Source of the DNA: a virus
Virus record (IMG/VR): IMGVR_UViG_3300009537_000120
Location: 1 to 29,608 of that record
Direction: 5' to 3' (one strand)
DNA: 29,608 nucleotides
The notes under the pieces were generated by a model. That model made no database searches and was not told where the DNA came from. It saw nothing but the letters and a program-made list of their open reading frames with translations. Shown piece by piece: positions 18,048-23,735 of the stretch (position 1 is the first letter of the stretch; every line of letters begins with the position of its first letter). A program made the translations under genes and the position numbers.

Positions 18048-18144
18048 TTAAGTCTTTTGTTACACTTTCTATTAAGAAGAATTGTATAAACATCAATCCA
18101 ATTCCTACCATTATCCCAACTATTATCGCTACTAAGATTATCAT
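17947..18144 (-). CDS. Small membrane protein (65 aa) coupled to the upstream 297-residue gene
   Basis: The N-terminus is a strong membrane segment rich in Ile, Val, Met and Gly (residues 2-26, IILVAIIVGIMVGIGLMFIQ), followed by a charged helix (LNEKEKEKYYADVARRTF) and a Gly-rich end (NGGGWFGRL). Its ATG overlaps the TGA of the 18141-19034 gene (ATGA), a strong sign of real coupled translation. Its 3' half shares about 100 bp with the next small membrane gene in a different frame. The function is unknown; a pair of overlapping small membrane proteins could act in lysis or membrane remodelling. Confidence 0.6.
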   Translation of the reverse strand: MIILVAIIVGIMVGIGLMFIQFFLIESVTKDLNEKEKEKYYADVARRTFHSMDQDSNGGGWFGRL

Positions 18145-19034
18145 TGTTTTGTAAACTCTGGTTTGTTAAAATCGTCCAGCATCTTAATTCGTTCCTCATA
18201 AGTTAAACCCATAAACTTATAATCCTTTCTGAAACATACCCAGTACCTATCACTATCGTCATATTGTAGGTTCCTAAGATTAATTTCTAATAATACCCCA
18301 TTAAATGCTTTTCTTACCTTTGGAATCCACAAGGCCCACAAAAGTAGTTGAGCAACGGCTGTAAACTTCCTAACCACAACACCATCGTCTCTTTTAGAGT
18401 ATATTTTCAACAACCTCTTAATTTCTTTTCTAGGGTTTGCCAACAGTCTAGCCTTATCTGTCTCGGACATTATATCGTTCAATCTAAACCTGTACGCATT
18501 ATCTAACTCAATCATGTGAGAGAAGATCTTACCCATTCTTTCCGATGTCATCTCACTCACCTTTAATCGCTTCAAGAAGGAGTACACTAACCAGTCCAGC
18601 TCCTTACCCACAGAGTTTCTGTATTGTTCCTTAAGATATATGGAGTTTATAACCTTATCCGACTTATCTGCAAACGTGTGCAAGAATAACTCTAAGTGTT
18701 TCACGGGTTTCATAGCCAACAATACCAGTGCTGGTATAAACTGCCACCTTGCCAACAGCATCACGCTATTGATGAAATCTCGCTTCACCACATTCAACAG
18801 CCACATAGTCTGTGGTTCCACAAATCCTTTCTGTGGATACTCTGCACCTTGTATATACAACTTCACTCCATCAGTCCAGTCTAACCGTTCCACCCTCACA
18901 ACTTCCTGTGATTCTCTTGCAACCTGCATAGCTCCATCATCATTCAAATAACAACTCCTTGGTAATTCCAACTTCTGTTCTTGCCGTGCAATCTGGTGCA
19001 TTGGCTTATTTCTTTTTGGTTTTTGTTTACTCAT
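18141..19034 (-). CDS. Unknown protein between terminase and portal (297 aa)
   Basis: I chose the ATG at 19034 because the alternative at 19055 would overlap the end of the large terminase gene. The N-terminus is basic (KQKPKRNKPMHQIARQEQK). Two hydrophobic stretches are visible, FINSVMLLARWQFIPALVLL in the first half and FTAVAQLLLWALWIP in the second, with a helical basic part between them (KARLLANPRKEIKRLLKIYS). No nuclease, protease or ATPase motif is seen. Its stop overlaps the start of the small membrane protein. Its place in the packaging block suggests a role in head assembly or membrane association, but the family is not recognised. Confidence 0.6.
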   Translation of the reverse strand: MSKQKPKRNKPMHQIARQEQKLELPRSCYLNDDGAMQVARESQEVVRVERLDWTDGVKLYIQGAEYPQKGFVEPQTMWLLNVVKRDFINSVMLLARWQFIPALVLLAMKPVKHLELFLHTFADKSDKVINSIYLKEQYRNSVGKELDWLVYSFLKRLKVSEMTSERMGKIFSHMIELDNAYRFRLNDIMSETDKARLLANPRKEIKRLLKIYSKRDDGVVVRKFTAVAQLLLWALWIPKVRKAFNGVLLEINLRNLQYDDSDRYWVCFRKDYKFMGLTYEERIKMLDDFNKPEFTKQ

Positions 19035-19044
19035 AGTTTTTATA

Positions 19045-20331
19045 TTAAATTCCAAACTCCTCGTACATGGGGCGGTACCCTGATGACTGTTCTACTCGGT
19101 TGATAGATGCCGCTGTTATTGGCTTGTATGGTAGTTCCCATACAGCCAAGGCTAGTGACATCAGGTAATCATCATGCTTTCCGTCTGGCACCTGCATCCT
19201 TGTCTTTCCAGAGGGCATTATCTCATAATAACAACTTTCCAACTGCTCAATCAACTCAGGACAGTTGGGTATCTGTATCTTATTCTGCTCCAACAATATC
19301 TGTAAGTTTAGCAACAATTCCATCCTAGATTGCTGTGTGAATGTAAACGGTGTAATGTTTATCCCCTTATACAACAAATCATCCAATATCGGTTGCCCTA
19401 CTCCAGTAGCATCAAGTATCACTCTGGGTTTTCCAAGTCTAAGATACGTAGCCTCTATCCTCGCTTTCTGTAGGTTGTAGTCTATCTGATTGAAAGCCTC
19501 TGGCTCCAACACCTTAAACGTAGTTAAATCTATCGGTGTAAGCACCGTCCAGTCGTTTAACTTCGCAAGATCCACCCCTAACTGAAAGAAGTTGGCTTTT
19601 GGTTCGTAGGTGCCTTCGTATATCCTTGATTTTACATTCTTAAACACCGCCGCATCACTCTCCGTAAAGGCACACTCCCACTCCTGTTGATACAGTGCGT
19701 CTGGCATGTTCATCCGCTCCTCCTCCAGCACCTCCTCAGGTACCGCGCGAGTCTTAGACACTGGCAATATCTCCACGTGCCACTTTGGATTCTTCTGTGC
19801 TGCCTTCATCAGTGAGTATGCGTGGTTTTGTCCTCTGGGAGTAGTAACAAAAACCGCCCATCCACCGTTCTCCGCTAAAATAGGAGACAAAAGATTCCAA
19901 ACGTCAGGTTTCATCAGGGCATATTCGCTAAACACCACTCCAACAGGGTTAGTACCTACAATCCTGTCAATGTTATCAGCACCAACCATCTGCAATATAG
20001 AGCCATTAGTCAACTCTATCCTCATCTCCGTCTCATTCTTATCCTTCACGATCTGCGGAGGGAAGTGGTCCAAGAACCTAAACCCATCCTTATCCGCACC
20101 AGTCCATATAACCTTCTTCGCTTGGGTATATGTAGGTAGGAAATAGAAATAAGTACCCACTCTCTCCATCATTTTAGCAGGTAAATTGGCAAATATAGTC
20201 TTATCCTTCCCCGCACGCCTATGTGCAACGAAGAATATACGCTTAATATCATCACTTTCCCACGCCTTCAGTAAGGGAATCTGATATGGACGTGGTGTAA
20301 AGTGGTGTGGGAGGGTTACAATTTCACTCAT
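19045..20331 (-). CDS. terL: Terminase large subunit (428 aa)
   Basis: This is the packaging motor ATPase and headful or site-specific nuclease. The Walker A variant is at residues about 36-44 (AHRRAGKDK, the Arg-rich phage form). The Walker B strand VGVVFSEY is at 130-137, followed by the coupling TTP at 163-165. The RNase H-like nuclease domain shows its acidic residues at D254 (LGVDLAKLNDW), D307 (VILDATGVGQPI) and D387/D388 (GKHDDYLMSLALA). Length fits the family. A TATAAT box ends 6 nt before the ATG and overlaps the stop of the small gene upstream, so it probably has a leaderless promoter. Confidence 0.92.
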   Translation of the reverse strand: MSEIVTLPHHFTPRPYQIPLLKAWESDDIKRIFFVAHRRAGKDKTIFANLPAKMMERVGTYFYFLPTYTQAKKVIWTGADKDGFRFLDHFPPQIVKDKNETEMRIELTNGSILQMVGADNIDRIVGTNPVGVVFSEYALMKPDVWNLLSPILAENGGWAVFVTTPRGQNHAYSLMKAAQKNPKWHVEILPVSKTRAVPEEVLEEERMNMPDALYQQEWECAFTESDAAVFKNVKSRIYEGTYEPKANFFQLGVDLAKLNDWTVLTPIDLTTFKVLEPEAFNQIDYNLQKARIEATYLRLGKPRVILDATGVGQPILDDLLYKGINITPFTFTQQSRMELLLNLQILLEQNKIQIPNCPELIEQLESCYYEIMPSGKTRMQVPDGKHDDYLMSLALAVWELPYKPITAASINRVEQSSGYRPMYEEFGI

Positions 20332-20337
20332 AAACGT

Positions 20338-20343
20338 ATTATA
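20338..20343 (-). promoter_or_regulatory. TATAAT box 6 nt before the terL ATG
   Basis: The minus-strand TATAAT covers the last codons of the 57-residue gene, including its TAA stop, and is followed by 6 nt and the terL ATG. The TGn extension is absent here. Spacing predicts a transcript beginning at the ATG. Confidence 0.5.
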
Positions 20344-20512
20344 ACTCTTTTTCCAATTGCGTGTATAGATGCGAAATCAAAAATTCCCTAAGTGCCAGTG
20401 ATTTCTTGGGTCTTGTTATCTTATTCTTCTCATATAGTGAAAAGGTGACTCTTTCGAACTTTTCGACTTCCCTTTCTGTAAGTTCTACCACAAATTTATA
20501 ATTTTTCTTCAT
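20339..20512 (-). CDS. Small RHH-like protein upstream of terL (57 aa)
   Basis: The frame runs from ATG at 20512 to TAA at 20339-20341. The product begins with a basic strand and helix, MKKNYKFVVELTEREVEKFE, and ends with a helix-rich part, KSLALREFLISHLYTQLEKEL. A short beta strand followed by two helices in fewer than 60 residues fits a ribbon-helix-helix DNA-binding protein (Arc/MetJ type), though no residue proves it. It sits between the gene-free region and terL, and its stop lies inside the terL -10 box. A regulator of the packaging genes is plausible. A vestigial part of a terminase subunit is an alternative. Confidence 0.5.
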   Translation of the reverse strand: MKKNYKFVVELTEREVEKFERVTFSLYEKNKITRPKKSLALREFLISHLYTQLEKEL

Positions 20513-20680
20513 GTTTTATACAATTATCTACTAATAACCCTATTTTATCATCTTTTGTAAGAATATCAAGGTGATATGGAAAGTGAACTTTTTTGTATAT
20601 TTTTTTGTGATTTTTGAGGAGAAAATGGGCATTATTACACAAAAACAGCAGGAAAAAGGGTTTTAAGGGCCCCTCAAATC

Positions 20681-20705
20681 TTATACTCAGCTACGTTGAG
20701 TATAA
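20681..20705. repeat. Perfect inverted repeat, 9-bp arms, 7-nt loop
   Basis: TTATACTCA pairs exactly with TGAGTATAA across the loop gctacgt. No U-run follows on either strand, so it is not an obvious terminator. Its geometry is the same as that of the hairpin at 23658-23682 (9-bp arms, 7-nt loop), although the sequences differ. Confidence 0.7.
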
Positions 20706-20945
20706 CATTCGAGAGAGGTAAATTGCAAGTAAATCTATAGTTAGAATATGCGATTTGATAGCTGTCAAGTGGCTTATTTTGGATCTAATCGTGATTTGTA
20801 CTAGGTTCGGAGAAGGCGACTTTGAAAAAATGGTCTACAACTAAATTGGCCTATTTACTTATTCCTCAAGTAATTCTATTGGTGACATACCCCGTACCCT
20901 ATACCCTGTACTATATACATATAAATAAACAAATAAAATAAAGGA

Positions 20946-20961
20946 ACACACTATCGTGTGT
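20946..20961. repeat. Short inverted repeat ACACAC/GTGTGT
   Basis: Six-base arms ACACAC and GTGTGT flank TATC. It lies in the AT-rich part of the gene-free region and could form a small hairpin or a protein-binding site. Confidence 0.45.
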
Positions 20962-20994
20962 ACTACTATCTATATATAAATAAGAGAGTATATA

Positions 20995-21013
20995 TACTTA
21001 TGTATCATAAGTA
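20995..21013. repeat. Perfect inverted repeat, 8-bp arms, 3-nt loop
   Basis: TACTTATG and CATAAGTA flank TAT. The close arms resemble an operator for a dimeric regulator more than a terminator. It lies about 80 bp downstream of the terS stop on the minus strand. Confidence 0.5.
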
Positions 21014-21088
21014 CCACATATACAAAGACCATAAAGACAAGGTACTATATACCATATACAATGTTAGTACTCACAACTTACCATATAA

Positions 21089-21550
21089 CTAGTCTATCTC
21101 TACATCAATGACCTTATGCCCTTGACTAGGTTCTGTTTCTGTGTCATTGTATTTGATAATGTTTATCTGGACAGCTTGTGCCTTGTGCTTTTTTTCCTCT
21201 GAATACTTCGCTTTGGCTAGAGTCTTTGCTATAAACTTTGAAACATCAACTTGAAGCTTGGCAAGGTCTATGTTTTCCTTTTTATCGTCTGGAGTATCAA
21301 GTCGCAATTCAATTGTCGCATATCGCTTTAAGTTCTTTTCGCTAGCTTGTATCATTTCAACTGTATTTTGTAATGTTTCCGTTATCCAACTTGGCTTCGC
21401 ACCTGTTATAGCTCTCGCATAACTAGGTTTAAATCCACTTTCAACTGCTGACTGGTATAAATTACCAAATGTATTTGACTCTGGGTTAGTATAAAGCTTA
21501 ATACACTTCGCTTGTAATGGATTTTTAATCGTGCTTATTTTATTTGACAT
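21089..21550 (-). CDS. terS: Terminase small subunit (153 aa)
   Basis: The N-terminal half has the HTH layout of phage small terminases: NPLQAKCIKLYTNPES, then a helix-turn-helix phrase NLYQSAVESGFKPSYARAI and a third helix with GAKPSWITETLQ. A central helical oligomerisation region follows (KNLKRYATIELRLD to VSKFIAKTLAKAK), and the tail is acidic (HKVIDVEID). Length is typical. In the family this protein binds the pac or cos DNA and recruits the large subunit. Its gene is separated from terL by the palindrome-rich region and the small RHH-like gene. A TGATATAAT box ends 6 nt before the ATG. Confidence 0.7.
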   Translation of the reverse strand: MSNKISTIKNPLQAKCIKLYTNPESNTFGNLYQSAVESGFKPSYARAITGAKPSWITETLQNTVEMIQASEKNLKRYATIELRLDTPDDKKENIDLAKLQVDVSKFIAKTLAKAKYSEEKKHKAQAVQINIIKYNDTETEPSQGHKVIDVEID

Positions 21551-21556
21551 ATTATC

Positions 21557-21565
21557 ATTATATCA
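21557..21565 (-). promoter_or_regulatory. Extended -10 promoter (TGATATAAT) before terS
   Basis: The minus-strand TGATATAAT is followed by 6 nt (GATAAT) and the ATG at 21550, predicting a leaderless message. It faces the plus-strand early operon across a divergent gap of about 150 bp. Confidence 0.55.
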
Positions 21566-21645
21566 TTTAATCTCATTTATAACACTCTACACTTGACAAT
21601 TCCACCATTCTATGTACTAACTATAAACTGTGTATAACTTTATCG

Positions 21646-21674
21646 TTGATTTATTCTATCATTATGATATCATA
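21646..21674 (+). promoter_or_regulatory. Putative promoter with overlapping 12-bp palindrome for the plus-strand small-gene operon
   Basis: TTGATT at 21646-21651 and TATCAT at 21668-21673 lie 16 nt apart, an acceptable sigma-70 spacing though both are imperfect. A perfect palindrome TATGATATCATA at 21663-21674 covers the -10 box and could be an operator. The transcript would have a leader of about 20-25 nt before the ATG at 21703. Confidence 0.35.
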
Positions 21675-21702
21675 TAGTAGTTATAAGAATAACAATAATA
21701 AT

Positions 21703-21957
21703 ATGAAATATATAATAACAACAACAGACGCCGTTGATACAAAACTACCAAATGCCCTTTATGATGTAGCAGATAAAGAAGATGACTTTGATAATTATGA
21801 TGTAGCAGATTTATATGATGACTATGAAGCAGAAATAGTTTTGGGGATTTATGAAGCAGAAAACGAAACAGAAGCAAAAGGACAAGCAATAAAAGAATTA
21901 GAACAAAATGAATATTCTAGTCATAACATTGATTTACTAGCTTATGAACTAAAATAA
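21703..21957 (+). CDS. Highly acidic small protein, first gene of the early-type operon (84 aa)
   Basis: I chose the ATG at 21703, after AATAATAATATG, over an in-frame ATG at 21646 that would lie in the promoter region. The product is strongly acidic, about 23 Asp/Glu against 6 Lys, with a repeated YDVAD motif (ALYDVADKEDD, DNYDVADLYDD), then a beta/alpha part (EAEIVLGIYEAENETEAKGQ). No family is recognised. An acidic first early protein could be a DNA mimic against host nucleases, as known for T7 Ocr, but this is speculation. A one-base gap separates it from the next gene. Confidence 0.6.
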   Translation: MKYIITTTDAVDTKLPNALYDVADKEDDFDNYDVADLYDDYEAEIVLGIYEAENETEAKGQAIKELEQNEYSSHNIDLLAYELK

Positions 21958-21958
21958 T

Positions 21959-22174
21959 ATGATACACGACACACAAAAAAAGCATATAAGACTAGGTAAA
22001 GAAGAATTATATATTCCAACCTTTCACCACCTAGCAAAAATGATTTTAATCGCATTACTAATCGCAATAGCAATAGCACACCTGAACATAGCACAAGACC
22101 AGTTAAACCTAAACAAATGTATAGCATTTAACACCACAAGCGACCAAGTAGTTAATTGCTATTTTAACAGCTAG
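21959..22174 (+). CDS. Small single-span membrane protein (71 aa)
   Basis: A soluble basic/polar N-terminus (MIHDTQKKHIRLGKEELYIP) leads to one hydrophobic helix at about residues 28-41 (ILIALLIAIAIAHL) and a polar tail with two Cys. The start follows TAATATG, one base after the preceding stop. A membrane protein made early might alter the host envelope or act in superinfection exclusion, but no family is recognised. Confidence 0.55.
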   Translation: MIHDTQKKHIRLGKEELYIPTFHHLAKMILIALLIAIAIAHLNIAQDQLNLNKCIAFNTTSDQVVNCYFNS

Positions 22175-22222
22175 TTATCAGTTATCAAGCCTTTATGGGC
22201 TTGAAATACTGCTCACAAGCAG
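22174..22222 (+). repeat. Tandem GTTATCA heptamers and two adjacent hairpins in the 5' leader of the 65-residue gene
   Basis: GTTATCA occurs twice in direct tandem at 22174-22187. Then come TCAAGCC/GGCTTGA (22185-22191 and 22198-22204, 6-nt loop) and CTGCT/AGCAG (22209-22213 and 22218-22222, 4-nt loop). No U-run follows. Together they form a structured untranslated stretch of about 75 nt in an operon whose other gaps are mostly 1-5 nt, so a regulatory leader or a processing site is likely. Confidence 0.5.
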
Positions 22223-22248
22223 GAAAATTAATAAGTAATATATACAAT

Positions 22249-22446
22249 ATGAGTTATTACAAAGACATAGTAGAACAGGGCGATTATGTAGAAAAAGTTT
22301 TACTAAAAAAAGATGTATACAGCGAAGAGTTTTTGACAGCTTTTTATCAAATGTTAGAGAAGTTTGTCAATGAATACGACGATATGAGCCAAATGACAGC
22401 AATACAACAGGCGACAGCATTATTAGAAACATTTAACGATATGTAA
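22249..22446 (+). CDS. Small helical protein (65 aa), unknown
   Basis: The start at 22249 (ACAATATG) is preferred to an in-frame ATG at 22195, which lies inside the hairpin TCAAGCC/GGCTTGA. The product is helical and acidic (MSYYKDIVEQGDYVEKVLLK, then EEFLTAFYQMLEKFVNEYDD). No motif is recognised. The stop is followed by one base and the next ATG (TAATATG). Confidence 0.55.
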   Translation: MSYYKDIVEQGDYVEKVLLKKDVYSEEFLTAFYQMLEKFVNEYDDMSQMTAIQQATALLETFNDM

Positions 22447-22447
22447 T

Positions 22448-22771
22448 ATGGAAAAAATTTTACTAAATGTGTTTTATGAAGATACAACGAGGAAATTTTG
22501 GAGTGATAGTTATATCAAAAACAAGATTTTCAATGTAAAAAAAGATATAAATTCTACAATAGCCGACGCTTTATATGAAAATGACTTTATGGAAATGTCA
22601 TATAAAGGAAAACCCGTATCAACAATGTATTGTGATACAAAAAACGGGGAAACAAAAGCAGTTGGGTATATTTACAGAGTAAAGACAGAAATTGACGGAA
22701 AGAAAGCCTATTTTGATGCTTGGGTGGAGATTAACTCCGTAGAAGATTATAAGATTAAAGAATTAATATGA
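22448..22771 (+). CDS. Small protein (107 aa), unknown
   Basis: A mixed alpha/beta protein with phrases FYEDTTRKFWSDSYIKNKI and GKPVSTMYCDTKNGE, then YIYRVKTEIDGKKAYFDAWV, suggesting a beta-sheet C-terminal half. No catalytic motif, zinc ligands or membrane segment are visible. Its TGA stop overlaps the ATG of the next gene, which supports both. It is one of a run of tiny early-type genes whose functions cannot be read from sequence. Confidence 0.6.
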   Translation: MEKILLNVFYEDTTRKFWSDSYIKNKIFNVKKDINSTIADALYENDFMEMSYKGKPVSTMYCDTKNGETKAVGYIYRVKTEIDGKKAYFDAWVEINSVEDYKIKELI

Positions 22772-22941
22772 CCTACTACATAACAGCACAAGACCAGAAG
22801 AGCAAGGCGATAGTATCCGAGCTAGTAGCAGGAGAAAGCGAGAGAAAGGCAATTAACTTCTTTTTGGACTTACAAGTATCAAAGTACTGGGAGAGAAGTA
22901 TAAAGGACTTTATTATCAGAGAAGTAGAACTAATAAATTAA
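22768..22941 (+). CDS. Small protein (57 aa), unknown
   Basis: The frame opens in the ATGA overlap with the preceding gene and ends with TAA at 22939-22941. The product is helical and charged: MTYYITAQDQKSKAIVSELV, then a middle with ERKAINFFLDLQVSKYWERS and the tail DFIIREVELIN. No family is recognised. Confidence 0.55.
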   Translation: MTYYITAQDQKSKAIVSELVAGESERKAINFFLDLQVSKYWERSIKDFIIREVELIN

Positions 22942-22943
22942 AT

Positions 22944-23114
22944 ATGGAGAATAAAATACAACACGACCATAAGTGCGACATCTGTGGAGAACCAGCAACC
23001 ATAAACGCACAAGAAACAACAATATTCTACGAGATAGACAAAGACGGAAATTTTAGAGAGTACGACCAGAGTTGCAACGGAGATAATGAATTTTACTGCG
23101 ATAAACATAAATAA
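22944..23114 (+). CDS. Zinc-knuckle-like small protein (56 aa)
   Basis: The N-terminus holds a CxxC pair at residues 11 and 14 (HDHKCDICGEPAT). A later C44, and C52 with H55 (FYCDKHK), could complete a zinc site. Between them is a beta-hairpin-like stretch (TTIFYEIDKDGNFREYD). The start follows TAAATATG, two bases after the preceding stop. A small zinc protein of a phage early operon may bind a host protein or nucleic acid; the target is unknown. Confidence 0.6.
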   Translation: MENKIQHDHKCDICGEPATINAQETTIFYEIDKDGNFREYDQSCNGDNEFYCDKHK

Positions 23115-23115
23115 T

Positions 23116-23265
23116 ATGAAAATAACATCAATAATAGATATTGCTAGAAACTTAATACAAGCAATAGAGGAAGCAGGAATTGACACCGAAAATATCAGAC
23201 ACGAACTTTTTGACCTAGAAGAGTGGGCTAGAGAGGGGAAATTAGAAGAAAGAATAATAGATTAA
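23116..23265 (+). CDS. Small acidic helical protein (49 aa), unknown
   Basis: The open frame starts at the TAATATG junction one base after the zinc-knuckle gene and ends with TAA. The product has two predicted helices (IIDIARNLIQAIEEAGID and ELFDLEEWAREGKLEERI) and a net negative charge. Nothing is recognised. Its packing in the operon is the main support. Confidence 0.5.
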   Translation: MKITSIIDIARNLIQAIEEAGIDTENIRHELFDLEEWAREGKLEERIID

Positions 23266-23270
23266 ATAAT

Positions 23271-23450
23271 ATGAACAACGACCAACAAATAAAACATTAC
23301 CTGTATTGGATTATGAGAACAATGGGCTATATTACAGGCACAAAAGAAGAGATACAAAGCAAATACAAGGAGATTATGGAGAACGAATTATCAGAGGAAG
23401 TGTGCAACGAGATAGACGAGCTTGTAGCACATATTAAACTTAACTATTAA
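23271..23450 (+). CDS. Small helical protein (59 aa), unknown
   Basis: The frame begins after TAAATAATATG and ends with TAA at 23450. The product starts MNNDQQIKHYLYWIMRTMGY, has a KYKEIMENELSEE helix, and ends VAHIKLNY. It has no membrane segment or zinc ligands. The function is unknown, and the tight spacing (5 nt before, 2 nt after) supports translation. Confidence 0.5.
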   Translation: MNNDQQIKHYLYWIMRTMGYITGTKEEIQSKYKEIMENELSEEVCNEIDELVAHIKLNY

Positions 23451-23452
23451 AT

Positions 23453-23620
23453 ATGCAAGTACGAGAAATAATACCACTAATAGATAAAGGCCTTACATAC
23501 GGCCAAATAGCGACCAAGTACAAGGTGTCAGAAGCCACAGTCAACAGGTGGGTAAAGAGATTGAGAGAGGCAGGGTACGAGATCAAGAATAAAGCAGGAA
23601 GAAAGCATAAGCCACTATAA
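23453..23620 (+). CDS. Helix-turn-helix DNA-binding protein (55 aa)
   Basis: The protein is almost only an HTH domain. Helix one is in VREIIPLIDKG, helix two in TYGQIATKYKV, the turn is VSE, and the recognition helix is in EATVNRWVKRLREAG. A basic tail with KNKAGRKHK follows. The phrase resembles homeodomain-like HTH of resolvases and small terminases (HTH_23 type). As last gene of the early-type operon it may regulate the module, for example through the palindromes at 21663 or 23658, but the site is not shown. It ends just before the terminator region. Confidence 0.7.
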   Translation: MQVREIIPLIDKGLTYGQIATKYKVSEATVNRWVKRLREAGYEIKNKAGRKHKPL

Positions 23621-23621
23621 G

Positions 23622-23682
23622 TTATCAACAGTTGACAACTGGCCACTCAATTTGGTACTATGTACGAGCAAGCCGTACATAG
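23622..23682. promoter_or_regulatory. Intergenic DnaA-box-like site, short inverted repeat and strong 9-bp hairpin
   Basis: After the HTH gene come TTATCAACA (23622-23630, one mismatch to the DnaA box TTATCCACA), the inverted repeat CAGTTG-A-CAACTG, and a perfect hairpin CTATGTACG/CGTACATAG (23658-23666 and 23674-23682, 7-nt loop). The hairpin has no U-run, and the operon terminator is a separate structure 22 bp further on. These could be operators, a small RNA or a replication element. Confidence 0.45.
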
Positions 23683-23704
23683 CATCTAATGGCTAGAAAT
23701 AAGG

Positions 23705-23735
23705 AAAAAGCACCTCTCTCATCAGGTGCTTTTTT
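23705..23735. terminator. Bidirectional intrinsic terminator between converging operons
   Basis: An 11-bp stem AAAAAGCACCT/AGGTGCTTTTT with an 8-nt loop is flanked by A- and T-runs, so it can terminate from both sides. It separates the plus-strand small-gene operon from the ATPase gene, whose stop codon overlaps its left-reading end. Confidence 0.85.

Larger units (their letters stand above)
20513..21088. other. Gene-free, AT-rich, palindrome-rich region between terS and the RHH/terL genes
   Basis: No open frame here looks like a gene. The stretch holds at least three perfect inverted repeats: 9-bp arms at 20681-20689/20697-20705, 6-bp arms at 20946-20951/20956-20961, and 8-bp arms at 20995-21002/21006-21013. 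It also has a TACCC-rich segment at 20888-20912 (TACCCCGTACCCTATACCC) and a run of alternating TATA sequence. Its place next to the terminase genes would suit a packaging-initiation site (pac/cos), an origin, or a control region. The sequence alone does not decide. Confidence 0.5.

Noticed and set aside
19706-20146. Plus-strand open frame of 146 codons opposite the large terminase
   Set aside because: Antisense to clear terminase motifs, with no recognisable domain and no neighbouring plus-strand genes.
20749-20805. Short plus-strand frame with AATATG context in the gene-free region (18 codons)
   Set aside because: Too short, no downstream coupled gene, and no sign of coding sequence.
22195-22446. 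Longer 83-codon version of the 65-residue gene
   Set aside because: Its extra ATG lies in the loop of a perfect hairpin, whereas 22249 has the standard ACAATATG context.
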